Shown here one piece after another: positions 55,701 through 62,335 of a stretch of 64,000 nucleotides of DNA. Source of the DNA: Dechloromonas sp. HYN0024 (GTDB lineage: Bacteria > Pseudomonadota > Gammaproteobacteria > Burkholderiales > Rhodocyclaceae); assembly GCF_003441615.1 (NCBI RefSeq), contig NZ_CP031842.1, positions 2,860,001 through 2,924,000 on the forward strand, read 5' to 3'. The position numbers and the translations under genes were made by a program. Every line of letters begins with the position of its first letter. Position 1 is the stretch's first letter. Below the pieces are notes generated by a model. The model had not been told where the DNA came from, did not search any database, and was given only the letters and a program-made list of their open reading frames with translations.

Positions 55701-56109
55701 AGGTAGTATCAGCCTTGGCCACCGGCAAATACTGACCGAGATTGTTGGCGCCGGCGGAACCTACGCCCGGCAGGGTATCGACGAACTTGCGCAGGGCCTT
55801 ACCGGTGAAGACAGGCGTGTTATCAACGGGGTCAATACGAGTACCTAGCGGGCTGTTGGCGAAGTAGGTCGGCTGTACGCCGGTGGAAACCCAGGTGCCC
55901 TTGGCCGTATTAATACAGGCGTAGTAGGCCGGATAGCCCGGCGTACCCGGCTCAACGTCCGGACCGCACTGGGCCGGTACGGTATAACCACCGACAGCCG
56001 GCACTCGGCCGGGACCGGCCATGGATAGACCGGCCGACAGGGCCAGGGTGGCCATCGAAACAGCCGTTGCGATTTTGCTAAGCCTGAAAGTTTGCGTCTG
56101 ATTTTTCAT
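49702..56109 (-). CDS. Giant secreted multicopper oxidase with fibronectin type III repeats (MofA-like)
   Basis: 2135 residues. Signal peptide (KIATAVSMATLALSAGLSMA). An Ala-rich helical stretch covers about 180-400. At about 430-610 there are seven or so short repeats built on PAGY...G.L.V. The multicopper oxidase copper motifs are spread widely: NIHLHGG near 740, FYHDHTVGQ near 805, HPVHFHLLN near 1388 and VWHCHILGHEENDFM near 1503, giving type 1, 2 and 3 copper ligands including the axial Met. About six Fn3-type modules (LQPGTAYTFTV, LVPNTTYWFRI, LVGNTTYNFTV) form the last ~550 residues. Family relation: MofA of Leptothrix, a putative Mn(II) oxidase. Substrate is not proven. Confidence 0.88.
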   Translation of the reverse strand: MKNQTQTFRLSKIATAVSMATLALSAGLSMAGPGRVPAVGGYTVPAQCGPDVEPGTPGYPAYYACINTAKGTWVSTGVQPTYFANSPLGTRIDPVDNTPVFTGKALRKFVDTLPGVGSAGANNLGQYLPVAKADTTSYPGSDYYEIAVVEYQEKLHSDLPKGTTLRGYVQIDRGMTNTSSAAGIAAANAYRDLLAGLATQQAAYTAAVDALNLFNSLVAGLDAANVTYAAQNAIYAPLYANLGSTQTSYSALLAQYNTDLVAYSALVAALPTQQLAYNAAVSNANAAMAALSAANAGVQTNYDIVKSVDAQYQALVDGLGAAQTAYSALMQPVTDYQQAAANLLTVQAAFTAARQSLVDYNTNVAMLPKVQQGYAAAIANHNADWVTFNNNCDMIQVVGGTTADCIMPVEPALVPPAGYWFASNLDRKNGILSVVGPAPVEPPVPAGYTHIGNGVLEATLPAGGLVIPTVPGGYIVDAAGTLSVFGPKPGDAVIPTGFQSSGTGTSLAVTPVVVPVPAGYTVTAGVLSVTGAAPTVPAVPAGYVDLGNGTLAVGAAAPVIPAGYVLSGGALIVPGTAPAAPTVPAGYVLAPDNLTLTVPALPTGTGFPSAGSLGYPLLYPNGTPILVALENSDHSLAIDPVTKQPIMVPAYAYDKPHYLGPVIVAQGQSSEAANDNRPTRVKFDNLLPTGRATVTKDAAGKVTNVVRNGDLFIPFDTTLIGAGATPAAGETYMQNRANIHLHGGNTPWISDGTPHQWVTPVGESATVTQRRGVSTVDVPDMPAAGDGSSTLYFTNAQSARLMFYHDHTVGQTRLNVYAGMAAGYVVQDAAEQAFAALTGLDGLGIPLIIQERTFVPEDIAIQDAKWRTDAWGKPGDLWYPHVVETNQDPNNRANQFTNPVGRWDYALWFWPVFPVTNALPTGDYGNVTVTPEAFGDTPLVNGTAYPTMTVKPEPTRMRILNASNDRMFNLQLYVADDSVTATDADGTIRRNTEVKMISAIATDRLNNPLPDCQVVPGQSYDQLVVPLQAIDGNGVPISGATGPGSCYPYNWPTDARTSGVPDPSLVGPTIWHIGTEAGLLPKVGAEPPVPMNFDYNRRSVTVLNVSQNNDPTQACAAANNGAGNCHGLYMGNAERADVVIDFSAYAGKTLILYNDAPAPNPASDPRIDYFTNNGDQTLAGGTPNTLAGFGPNTRTIMQIKVDATPTTKTTKGGALGTAKWVDEVLNPALQAAYRASQDKPLIAQPVLDQAFGTNITGGEAQLGTIFIGSNSQLATTFKDADGTTKGYCVPDVIPAVAGATTFPDNLATMKMPASKNGINCDGPILNKAIQELFDKYGRMNATLGAELPATTALTQTTIPLGYIDPVTETLPAGETQIWKITHNGVDAHPVHFHLLNVQVINRVGWDGTLKEPEDGERGWKETVKMNPLEDIIVAVKAARLPPLPGFGVPKSVRVMDPSKPESNPAVAGTMNPPDFMNIDPLTNIRPAGGQQNVKFNYDWEYVWHCHILGHEENDFMRPFVFTGMSVAPTSASQAEIAAATLADSRPGAVAGAAVGALPSGAPSGVTVVGNTVSWIDNAKNEYRFDIQQAPFDAPVSQVISGITYYVQGTTAGNYTTIGTALANASKWTAPAALPTTGVAFRVAAVAAGGSAPSTDVVTTPVPAPAPVVGGLTATLVTPTSLTLGWTNPTPSATVGVPTETTVGCTGAATCVGQTTAWSAVMNTSAYKAGAQTRAFTGLQPGTAYTFTVTETNPTGNASTSLNVTTPMVALAAAPVLTFSSGPVAIANWAPVAGAASYNVQVSVNGGAIQTFNVAGTTFDTTGISLTAGRPVMIQVAAVSAGGVASAYKATTTNVPAIPNVAGLTIPTATTTATGVTLNWTPSNSVSATGYSVQMASDAAFTNVLTTTAVAGAATSTLAVTGLVPNTTYWFRIANTDNNGATVGTYGAGVSKLTLPAAATAPSFNAVATTTATVSLTTMAGATAYQVYRDGVATGGASLTTPRTLTGLVGNTTYNFTVANRNATGYGAQSPALTVLTAPATPVAPVAAQGAIGSAAATVTFVPVAGLTYDVVMQNRTTNVVSTVATGVTSGSVTVNSLVVGNQYRFALIASNSATAPAVGGGVSLQGGFGNTVTAR

Positions 56110-56424
56110 TTCGTCGAATCCCCGCTAAGAAGTTGATCGTTGTGAGAGGGCTTAGTGACACGGCCTCTCATACACGATGCCATTCTCGGTGCTGCGGCAA
56201 TTTGACGCACTGCGCAAACACCCTACTCCGTCGAGTGTTTTTGATCATCCCTTATGCGGGTTTTCCCGCCCCACCATACCCCTCCAACAGGTTTTGGAGT
56301 ATGCCCCGTGAAATACTTCACGAAAAGTCGCAACCCGCATGGTTAAAGGCATGGCGCTGAGTTTTGATGACGATCCGATGACGATTTGATGACAGGCCAG
56401 CGGCCTGAACCATCCCGCCACGCA
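56110..56424. other. Intergenic region between the oxidase gene and the NarL-type regulator
   Basis: 315 bp without a credible gene. It should carry the promoter and leader of the oxidase gene, which reads leftward. I see a weak ACAC...GTGT inverted repeat with a T-run near 56217-56246 (TTTTT on the plus strand), but no convincing -35/-10 or -24/-12 pair. Confidence 0.5.
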
Positions 56425-57090
56425 CTACAGGGTTACGATACCCTTTTCGATGGCGTAGGCGATGAGCATGGCCGAATTGCGCAGGTTGAGCTTGCGCATC
56501 AGGCTGGAGCGGTGCTTCTCGACGGTCTTGATCGACAGGCAGAGGTATTCGGCAATTTCCTTGTTGCTCGACCCTTCGGCGACCAGCTTGATGACCTCGC
56601 GCTCACGTACCGTCAGGCTGTTCCAGGTTGATCCGCCCGTGTTGTTTGGGGTGGCAGCCGGCGGCGACATGATGAAGCTGTTGACGACGCGTTCCGAGAC
56701 ATCCGGCGAAAGATAGATCTTGCCCGACAGCACGGTGCGCACACCGGTGATCAGTTCGTTGTACGACGATTCCTTGAGGATGTAGCCGGAGGCGCCCATG
56801 CGCAGGGCTTCCTGGATATATTCGTCGGTCTTGTGCATGGTCAGGACCAGGACGCGGGTATCGGGATTGCGGCGTTTGATCTCGCCAATCGCATCCATGC
56901 CGTTGGAACCGGGCATCGAGAGGTCCATCAGGACCAGCGAGGGGTTGAGCGCCACGGCCTGGCGTACGGCATCCTTGCCGTTGTCGACTTCGCCAACCAC
57001 TTCGAGATCGGCCTCGGCGGCAAGCAGCGAGCGGATGCCGGCGCGGATCAGCGCGTAATCTTCGGCGATCAGGATGGTGTATTTGCTCAT
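56425..57090 (-). CDS. NarL/FixJ-type response regulator
   Basis: 221 residues. The receiver (1-120) has LIAEDYALIRAGIRSLL and the phospho-Asp D56 in LVLMDLSMPGSNG, with the Lys in GYILKESSYNEL. A LuxR-type helix-turn-helix ends the protein (LTVREREVIKLVAEGSSNKE, IKTVEKHRSSLMRKL). The start overlaps the pseudopilin stop by 4 bp, so it is translated with the secretion operon. No cognate kinase is nearby. The oxidase gene lies next downstream, making it a plausible target. Confidence 0.93.
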   Translation of the reverse strand: MSKYTILIAEDYALIRAGIRSLLAAEADLEVVGEVDNGKDAVRQAVALNPSLVLMDLSMPGSNGMDAIGEIKRRNPDTRVLVLTMHKTDEYIQEALRMGASGYILKESSYNELITGVRTVLSGKIYLSPDVSERVVNSFIMSPPAATPNNTGGSTWNSLTVREREVIKLVAEGSSNKEIAEYLCLSIKTVEKHRSSLMRKLNLRNSAMLIAYAIEKGIVTL

Positions 57091-57689
57091 GGCGTCCCTC
57101 TTCTCGGTACAACTGGGGTAATAATCAGCGGCGTACTGCCTTGCATGTTGCGCGATCCCGGCAAACCGCTTTCCGGATTGACCACGGTGCGCGGCTGGGG
57201 TGCATTTGGGGGCGGCGCCGCCTTGACGTCATTGGGCGAAGCCACCGAGGCCAGCGGTGAAAATATCCACTCGGTGTACTTTTTCTTGCCCTCGAAAGCG
57301 TTGTCTCGCTCGGCAAAACCTTTTTGCTTGATCGGCTCGCCGTCGAAACGACTGTAGACGCCAACGATCTGACCGCCCGTATTGCTGACCGTCCCCCACT
57401 CCTCAGTGCCAGTCAGCGGATCCGGGTAGATCTTGCGCAGGAAACGGGCGGAGTTTGCCGTACCGTCGCCGAGCATTTCAGCAAGCGCTGTCGGATAACG
57501 CCCCCGGCGCTGGGCAAATTGCGCCAAGGCCTGACGGAATTGATGGCCGACGAAGAGCAGTTCCATTTCGCGCTCGCGCCGCATGGTGGTATGCCAGACA
57601 TCAGCTACCGCACCAACGCCGGCTGCAACAATGGCCAGGGTGATGAGCAGCGCGACATAGGCAAAGCCGCCCTGTTTACCAGCTGGCAT
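57087..57689 (-). CDS. Pseudopilin-like protein (no Glu5)
   Basis: 200 residues from ATG 57689. A prepilin-like N-terminus KQGGFAYVALLITLAIVAAG has the G-F cleavage site and hydrophobic helix, but the usual Glu at position +5 is replaced by Ala. The body (REREMELLFVGHQFRQALAQ, RYPTALAEMLGD, FLRKIYPDPLTGTEEWG) resembles GspG/GspH-type pseudopilins. The tail is Pro-rich. It overlaps the neighbouring GspG-like gene by 14 bp and the regulator by 4 bp. In T2SS the protein lacking Glu5 is often the tip component; that role is only suggested here. Confidence 0.8.
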   Translation of the reverse strand: MPAGKQGGFAYVALLITLAIVAAGVGAVADVWHTTMRREREMELLFVGHQFRQALAQFAQRRGRYPTALAEMLGDGTANSARFLRKIYPDPLTGTEEWGTVSNTGGQIVGVYSRFDGEPIKQKGFAERDNAFEGKKKYTEWIFSPLASVASPNDVKAAPPPNAPQPRTVVNPESGLPGSRNMQGSTPLIITPVVPRRGTP

Positions 57690-58074
57690 AGCTCGTTCCG
57701 TCCGAGGCAGTGCCCTCGGCCCCGCTGTGCAGGTCGTACACGCCACCTGAATCGGTATTCTTGGGCTGCACGATGACCCAGGTTTCCTTGCTGTCGGTCA
57801 GCGGGTCGTAAGGCAGGCCACGCAGGTACTTCTTCTCGACCAGCATCTCCAGCGAATCCGGGTAGCGGCCGTTGTCGCCGTAAAATTTGTCGAGGGCGTC
57901 GCGGGTCTGGGCCAGATTAGCCTTGAGCACGGTTTCCTTGGAGCGGTCGATACTATGGAAGTAGCGCGGTGCCGCCAGGGCGACGAGCAGCGCAATGATG
58001 GCCATGACGACGACCAGTTCGATCAGGGTGAACCCGGCGAGGCGGGGACGGTTGTCAGGCTGCATGGTCACCAT
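57676..58074 (-). CDS. GspG-like major pseudopilin
   Basis: 132 residues; ATG 58065 is an alternative start. Class III signal: AGFTLIELVVVMAIIALLVA with G-F cleavage and Glu5. The body has the GspG pattern SKETVLKANLAQTRDALDKF, NGRYPDSLEML, YLRGLPYDPLTDSKETW. Forms the pseudopilus shaft in type II secretion-like systems. It overlaps the upstream pseudopilin gene by a few bases. Confidence 0.9.
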   Translation of the reverse strand: MVTMQPDNRPRLAGFTLIELVVVMAIIALLVALAAPRYFHSIDRSKETVLKANLAQTRDALDKFYGDNGRYPDSLEMLVEKKYLRGLPYDPLTDSKETWVIVQPKNTDSGGVYDLHSGAEGTASDGTSYASW

Positions 58075-58556
58075 TGCCGATAAGGAATGCCGTTGATACC
58101 GGTCGCCTTCGATTTGGAGTAGACGTCAAAGACATCTTCACCCTCTTGCGGATTTTTCGCCGAACTGGCATAGCTACGCTTGCCCCAGGTATCGGCAGCC
58201 GACTGCGACGGGTTGCTGGAAAATGGATCACGGGGAATCCGGCGTAGGAAATAAAGCTTTTTGCCGACCGTCGGATTCTTGACATCGTCCACGCCATCTT
58301 CAAGAACCTGAAGGTTTGGGGGATAGCCGGTCTGCCCGACCTTCTGCTGGATACGGCCTTCGTCGAAGGCCTGCTTATAGGCATCGATACCGGTGCGAAT
58401 CTGCTGCAGGGCATCGCGCAGGTCGCGTTCACGCGCACGGGCCACACTCAGTTCGGCAAAGGGAAAGGCCATCGAGGCGATCAGGCCGACCAGGGCGACC
58501 GTGACCAGCAACTCGATGAGGGTGAATCCCCCGGAAAGGCGCCGACGCAGGATCAT
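58068..58556 (-). CDS. GspG/H-like pseudopilin
   Basis: 162 residues. Prepilin peptidase site GGFTLIELLVTVALVGLIAS with Glu5. Body ERDLRDALQQIRTGIDAYKQ, GYPPNLQVLEDGVDD, FLRRIPRDPFSSNPSQ follows the same plan as the next gene and looks like a duplicated pseudopilin. Overlaps the secretin stop by 4 bp and is part of the same operon. Confidence 0.9.
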   Translation of the reverse strand: MILRRRLSGGFTLIELLVTVALVGLIASMAFPFAELSVARARERDLRDALQQIRTGIDAYKQAFDEGRIQQKVGQTGYPPNLQVLEDGVDDVKNPTVGKKLYFLRRIPRDPFSSNPSQSAADTWGKRSYASSAKNPQEGEDVFDVYSKSKATGINGIPYRQW

Positions 58557-60706
58557 TGAGCCGGGGCATTGGTGGCCGCTGCGGCCGGCGTTTCAGATGG
58601 CGGAACGAGCGGAACCTGCGGCGTGACCAGACGGACCGTGGGGCTAAAGCCTGGTCGCGAGATGGTCACCAACGTTGGAGCCGGTGCTTCGGCGGCGGCT
58701 GCCGGAGGTGGCACCGCGGGGGGCATTTCAGCCGGCACAACGGTCGTGGCCGGAGCCGGCTGCGGTGCTACCGGCATAGCCGCTGGCACTGGTGCCACCG
58801 GAGCTGGGGCCGGGGGCGGCGCCAGCGTCGGTACGGCGGTCGGACTGACGATGCCGGAATTGGCCGGAATACGAATCTTGGTATTGCCGTAGCGCAGCGC
58901 GGACTCGGTACCCGACCACATTTCGATCAGATCACCTTCGGCAATCTGGTTGTTGCGGATGATGCGCGGCGTAATCGCCAGAACGATTTCGCGGTTCTGC
59001 CACTGATCGGACTGGATGCCAAACAGGCGTCCGGCGATGGGAATATCGCCCAGACCCGGGATCTTGCCGCTGCCATTATTGGCCGTCATACCGCGCAACA
59101 AACCAGCGAGCAACTGGGTTTCACCATCCTTGAGCCGAAGCACGGTCGAGGCGTTATTGGTGGTGGTCGAGTAGGCCAGCGTCCCGGTCGTGGCATTTTC
59201 GTATTTGTCGCCGAGGTCACTGACTTCGACCGAAATCTTGATGGCGACATCGCCATCAAGATAAATGGTCGGTTCGACCTCGAGCTTGATACCCGTCTCA
59301 AGGTACTGGATGTTGGTGTTGTAGACTGACGAGGCGGCCCCCTGCGTCGTCGTCGCGGCGCTGGAAATAACCGGCGTCCGGCTACCGACCATGGTCTTGG
59401 CCTTCTCGTGATTGCGCACCCGGATGCGCGGCGTAGCCAGAACGCGGGTATCGCCGTCGTTCTGCAGGGCCTTCACCGCAACGCCGAAGCCGTTTCCAAC
59501 ATTGAGCGTAATGTTCTGGCCGGTACGACCGCGCCAGTCATTGATCGTAATCGGGCCAGAATTGGCCTTGGTTGATCCGTCAGTCTGTACCACCGGCACC
59601 TTTGCAAAAGCCCAGGAGATCGAGGTCGGCCAGTTAACACCGAGGTCGATGGTCTTGTTGCGATTGACGTCCATCAGCTCAACTTCGAGCAGGACTTCCG
59701 GCTCCGGCTGGTCCATCGAGGCGACCAGGCGCTCGGCCAGGCGGATCGCCTGGGCCGAATCGCGGATGATCACGGCGTTGGTCTTTTCGTCGAGGAAGAC
59801 ATCCTTGGTTTTAAGGATCGCCTTGATCATGCTCTGGACATGCTTGGGATCAGCATTGGTCAGTGAGAAGCGACGGACCTTGAGTTCCTGATAATCCTTC
59901 ATCTTGGCCGCCGTCTGCGGATAGATGAGGACTGTGTTTTCGCCCAGCACGCGCTTTTCCAGCTGATTCTGCATCAACACCAGGTCGAGCGTTTCGTCGA
60001 CCGGGGTATCGCGGATGAAAAGGGTGACCTTGAGGTCGTTGCGAACATCCTTGTCGACCAGGATATTGACGCCGGTGGCGCGCGAAATGGCTTCGAAGAC
60101 CATCTTCAGGTTGGTTTCGCGAAACTGCAGGGAGACCGGCTTGCGCCCCTTGATGTTGAGCGTCGGTCCGGCGATGTCCTCCTTAAGCGTGGACTCGCCG
60201 ATCTGGTAGCGCAACTGGTTGCCCTTGACGTGACCGGGGTTCTCGACGAGGAGCGCCCGCACCGTCGCCTGGGCGCTGACCATATCGCCGCGCTTGAAGG
60301 CGGCCTGCGCCTCGGCAAACATCCGGGCGTGGCGCTGCTCGGCTTCGATGGCGGCCAAGCCCTGACGGGCGGCCATGTTGTTCGAATCAAGATTGAGAAC
60401 GCGCAGGTACTGGCTCTCGGCCTTCTCGTAATCCTCGACGGCGCGCGCCGAGCTAGCCAGCGCCAGCAATTTCTTAATGACCAGATCGCGCTGCTGGATG
60501 TAGGCCTGTTGCTTCTTGACGTCCTTGGGTGCTTCCTGGCGGGCCAGATCGAGCTTAGCCAGGCCTTCCTCGTAATGACCTTCGTCGGTCAGCGAGATGC
60601 CCTGATAGTGATGCAGGTCGCTGGCGCAACCGGCAAACAGCGTGGCAATACAGAGGGTGATGAGGGTGACCGCGGAGCGGACCCCTGTCTTGGGCCGAAG
60701 GTGCAT
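58553..60706 (-). CDS. Secretin (GspD/MshL-like) lipoprotein with N-terminal TPR-like region
   Basis: 717 residues from ATG 60706 (AAGGAA 8 nt upstream); GTG 60736 is in frame. Lipobox ITLCIATLFAGC. TPR-like helices cover about 30-170. An STN-type domain follows (VSLQFRETNLKMVFEAISRA, VNILVDKDVRNDLKV), then N-domains and the secretin core (RVLATPRIRVRNHEKAKTMV, KIPGLGDIPIAGRLFGIQSD, REIVLAITPRII). The last ~100 residues are a Pro/Ala-rich tail, not usual for GspD. Outer-membrane channel of the secretion machine. The lipobox and TPR are more MshL/PilQ-like than GspD-like. Confidence 0.92.
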   Translation of the reverse strand: MHLRPKTGVRSAVTLITLCIATLFAGCASDLHHYQGISLTDEGHYEEGLAKLDLARQEAPKDVKKQQAYIQQRDLVIKKLLALASSARAVEDYEKAESQYLRVLNLDSNNMAARQGLAAIEAEQRHARMFAEAQAAFKRGDMVSAQATVRALLVENPGHVKGNQLRYQIGESTLKEDIAGPTLNIKGRKPVSLQFRETNLKMVFEAISRATGVNILVDKDVRNDLKVTLFIRDTPVDETLDLVLMQNQLEKRVLGENTVLIYPQTAAKMKDYQELKVRRFSLTNADPKHVQSMIKAILKTKDVFLDEKTNAVIIRDSAQAIRLAERLVASMDQPEPEVLLEVELMDVNRNKTIDLGVNWPTSISWAFAKVPVVQTDGSTKANSGPITINDWRGRTGQNITLNVGNGFGVAVKALQNDGDTRVLATPRIRVRNHEKAKTMVGSRTPVISSAATTTQGAASSVYNTNIQYLETGIKLEVEPTIYLDGDVAIKISVEVSDLGDKYENATTGTLAYSTTTNNASTVLRLKDGETQLLAGLLRGMTANNGSGKIPGLGDIPIAGRLFGIQSDQWQNREIVLAITPRIIRNNQIAEGDLIEMWSGTESALRYGNTKIRIPANSGIVSPTAVPTLAPPPAPAPVAPVPAAMPVAPQPAPATTVVPAEMPPAVPPPAAAAEAPAPTLVTISRPGFSPTVRLVTPQVPLVPPSETPAAAATNAPAQ

Positions 60707-60732
60707 GGCAATATTCCTTGATTCCGAATTCG

Positions 60733-61257
60733 TCACTGGGTGTTCCCCGTGTTGAGCGTTTGTATCGCATCCATGGGCAGATAGGTAAACGTCAGCTGCC
60801 CGTTGACCATACCTTCGACACGGTAATTTTGTTCCAGCACATCGCCGGCATAGGCCGACACCACCCGATTGCCGCGACCGAGCAGGAATAGCGGCTTGCC
60901 GCCTTCAATGTACTGGCCGACAAAGGTAAAGGGCAGCGCCGGCGGCTGGGGCGGCGGCGGCGGGGGAGGCGGTGGTGGTGGTGGTGGTGGCGGCGGCGGG
61001 ATATACCAGGTATTCGAGGCAAAAAGATCGACCGGTTTGGGCGCTTCCTTCTCGGCATCGGCATCTTCCGCCGGATCACCCGGCGCTTTTTCCCCGGCGG
61101 CTGCCTCGGCCGGTTTGCTCAGGGCAACACTGTCCGCTGGCGCCCGGCGCTTTACCGGCCCGACCGATTCGCCACCATCCGGCGTCACGAACCAGACCAT
61201 GAACACCGTGGCGACGAGGGCCAGAGCAAGGAGGAGTCCTCGGCGGCGCGGCGTCAT
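60733..61257 (-). CDS. PilP/GspC-like protein with a polyproline tract
   Basis: 174 residues. An N-terminal membrane helix (GLLLALALVATVFMVWFV), an acidic linker, then about 17 consecutive prolines (60949-60999) followed by QPPALPFTFVGQYIEGGKPL, a PilP-like C-terminal fold (FLLGRGNRVVSAYAGDVLEQ) that normally binds the secretin N-domain. The stop overlaps the secretin start region. The proline tract is coded mainly by CCA and CCG, so it looks like a microsatellite; translation of such a tract normally depends on EF-P. Confidence 0.75.
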   Translation of the reverse strand: MTPRRRGLLLALALVATVFMVWFVTPDGGESVGPVKRRAPADSVALSKPAEAAAGEKAPGDPAEDADAEKEAPKPVDLFASNTWYIPPPPPPPPPPPPPPPPPQPPALPFTFVGQYIEGGKPLFLLGRGNRVVSAYAGDVLEQNYRVEGMVNGQLTFTYLPMDAIQTLNTGNTQ

Positions 61258-61802
61258 TTGGCTTTCTCCACGAAGAGCAGGAAGGACAGCCGCGCTTCCA
61301 CCTCGCCATCGCCAATGCGTTCGCGCTTGAAGGCGATGCTTTCGAGGGCCAGTCCCGGCGTAACTTCAATCGCCGCAAAGATGAACTGGCGCAATTTCGG
61401 ATAACCGCCCTTGACCGGGAAGGTTATCTGGAAGCGGTCGAGCCGCCCCGACACTTCGTGCACCAGGGTGTAATCGCCGATATCGAGGGACAACCCCGTC
61501 TCACTGGCGAGTTTGAAAAGTTCGTTGAGGCGGTCCGGAATCTTGTCCCGCTCAGGGATCGACTTATAGAAGGCCTGCAATTTCTCGACCGGCGAAGCAG
61601 GTTCGTCCACCTGCGGTTCGGCAAGCTTCGCTTCGAGTCGGGCGACCTTGTTCTGGAGGCTTTCAATACGCTGGATATCCGGCTGATGAACCAGGACCGA
61701 CCACGCCACGGCAGCCATCAGCAGGACAATGCCAAGGCCGCCCGGCACGCCAAGGCGCAGGAGTTGATGGACCACCAGCCGGTAGAGTTGGGCGGCGTTC
61801 AT
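61254..61802 (-). CDS. PilO-like inner-membrane assembly protein
   Basis: 182 residues from ATG 61802 (ATGA with the PilN stop). One membrane helix (GLGIVLLMAAVAWSVLVH), a coiled coil (IQRIESLQNKVARLEAKLAE), then a ferredoxin-like domain (LASETGLSLDIGDYTLVHEV, YPKLRQFIFAAIEVTPGLAL). Pattern matches PilO/GspM. Works with the PilN- and PilP-like partners to align the inner-membrane platform. Confidence 0.82.
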   Translation of the reverse strand: MNAAQLYRLVVHQLLRLGVPGGLGIVLLMAAVAWSVLVHQPDIQRIESLQNKVARLEAKLAEPQVDEPASPVEKLQAFYKSIPERDKIPDRLNELFKLASETGLSLDIGDYTLVHEVSGRLDRFQITFPVKGGYPKLRQFIFAAIEVTPGLALESIAFKRERIGDGEVEARLSFLLFVEKAK

Positions 61803-62335
61803 GGCTGGACGTTCCACTTGAGGGTGATGCGGAAGCGAACCGGCTTGTCCGGATCCTGAAAATTGGTCTGGTGGGTGCGCAGGACCACTTCCGAGAAACC
61901 GTCGAGGCGCTGGATATCGCGGTAATAGGCGCTCATCGCTTCGAGATTGCGCGCTTCGGCCGACAGGGCAATCTCTCCCTTGATGGCATCCGGCTCAAGC
62001 GTGAGGAGGGCAACCGGCCGATCAGCCAGCGACTCGAGGGTATCGAGCAAGGCCTTCCAGGGACGATTGAGGGCCATGCTTGCCTTGTCGGCCTCTTTCC
62101 GGTCGCTCTCGAAACGGGCGAGTTCACCTTTGGGCGGTTCGGGATGCCGGGCATTGAGAAGTTGCTGGCTCTCTGCGACTTTCTGCTGCAAGGCTTCCTG
62201 GGTCGGTTGCAGATCGGCCAGGTCATAGGCAACGATACCCGACAAGGCAACAATGCCGGCGACCAGGAGAATGATCCCGGGCATCCCGGCGGGACGACGG
62301 GAGCGGACAAAATCGAGATGGAAGGGGACGCTCAT
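61799..62335 (-). CDS. PilN-like inner-membrane assembly protein
   Basis: 178 residues from ATG 62335, overlapping the PilM-like stop by 4 bp; longer frames run back into that gene and are not credible. Membrane helix PGIILLVAGIVALSGIVAYD, coiled coil (LQQKVAESQQLLNARHPEPP) and a C-terminal domain (RPWKALLDTLESLADRPVAL, LTLEPDAIKGEIALSAEARN) as in PilN/GspL C-terminus. Confidence 0.82.
   Translation of the reverse strand: MSVPFHLDFVRSRRPAGMPGIILLVAGIVALSGIVAYDLADLQPTQEALQQKVAESQQLLNARHPEPPKGELARFESDRKEADKASMALNRPWKALLDTLESLADRPVALLTLEPDAIKGEIALSAEARNLEAMSAYYRDIQRLDGFSEVVLRTHQTNFQDPDKPVRFRITLKWNVQP

Noticed and set aside
49966..55848. Very long open frame (about 1960 codons) on the plus strand opposite the oxidase gene
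   Set aside because: It is a by-product of high GC and repetitive codons in the oxidase gene. The translation is low-complexity Arg/Gly/His-rich, with no domain, signal or ribosome site.
56217..56246. Terminator in the region upstream of the oxidase gene
   Set aside because: The ACAC/GTGT stem is very short with a long loop. There is a T-run but not a convincing hairpin.
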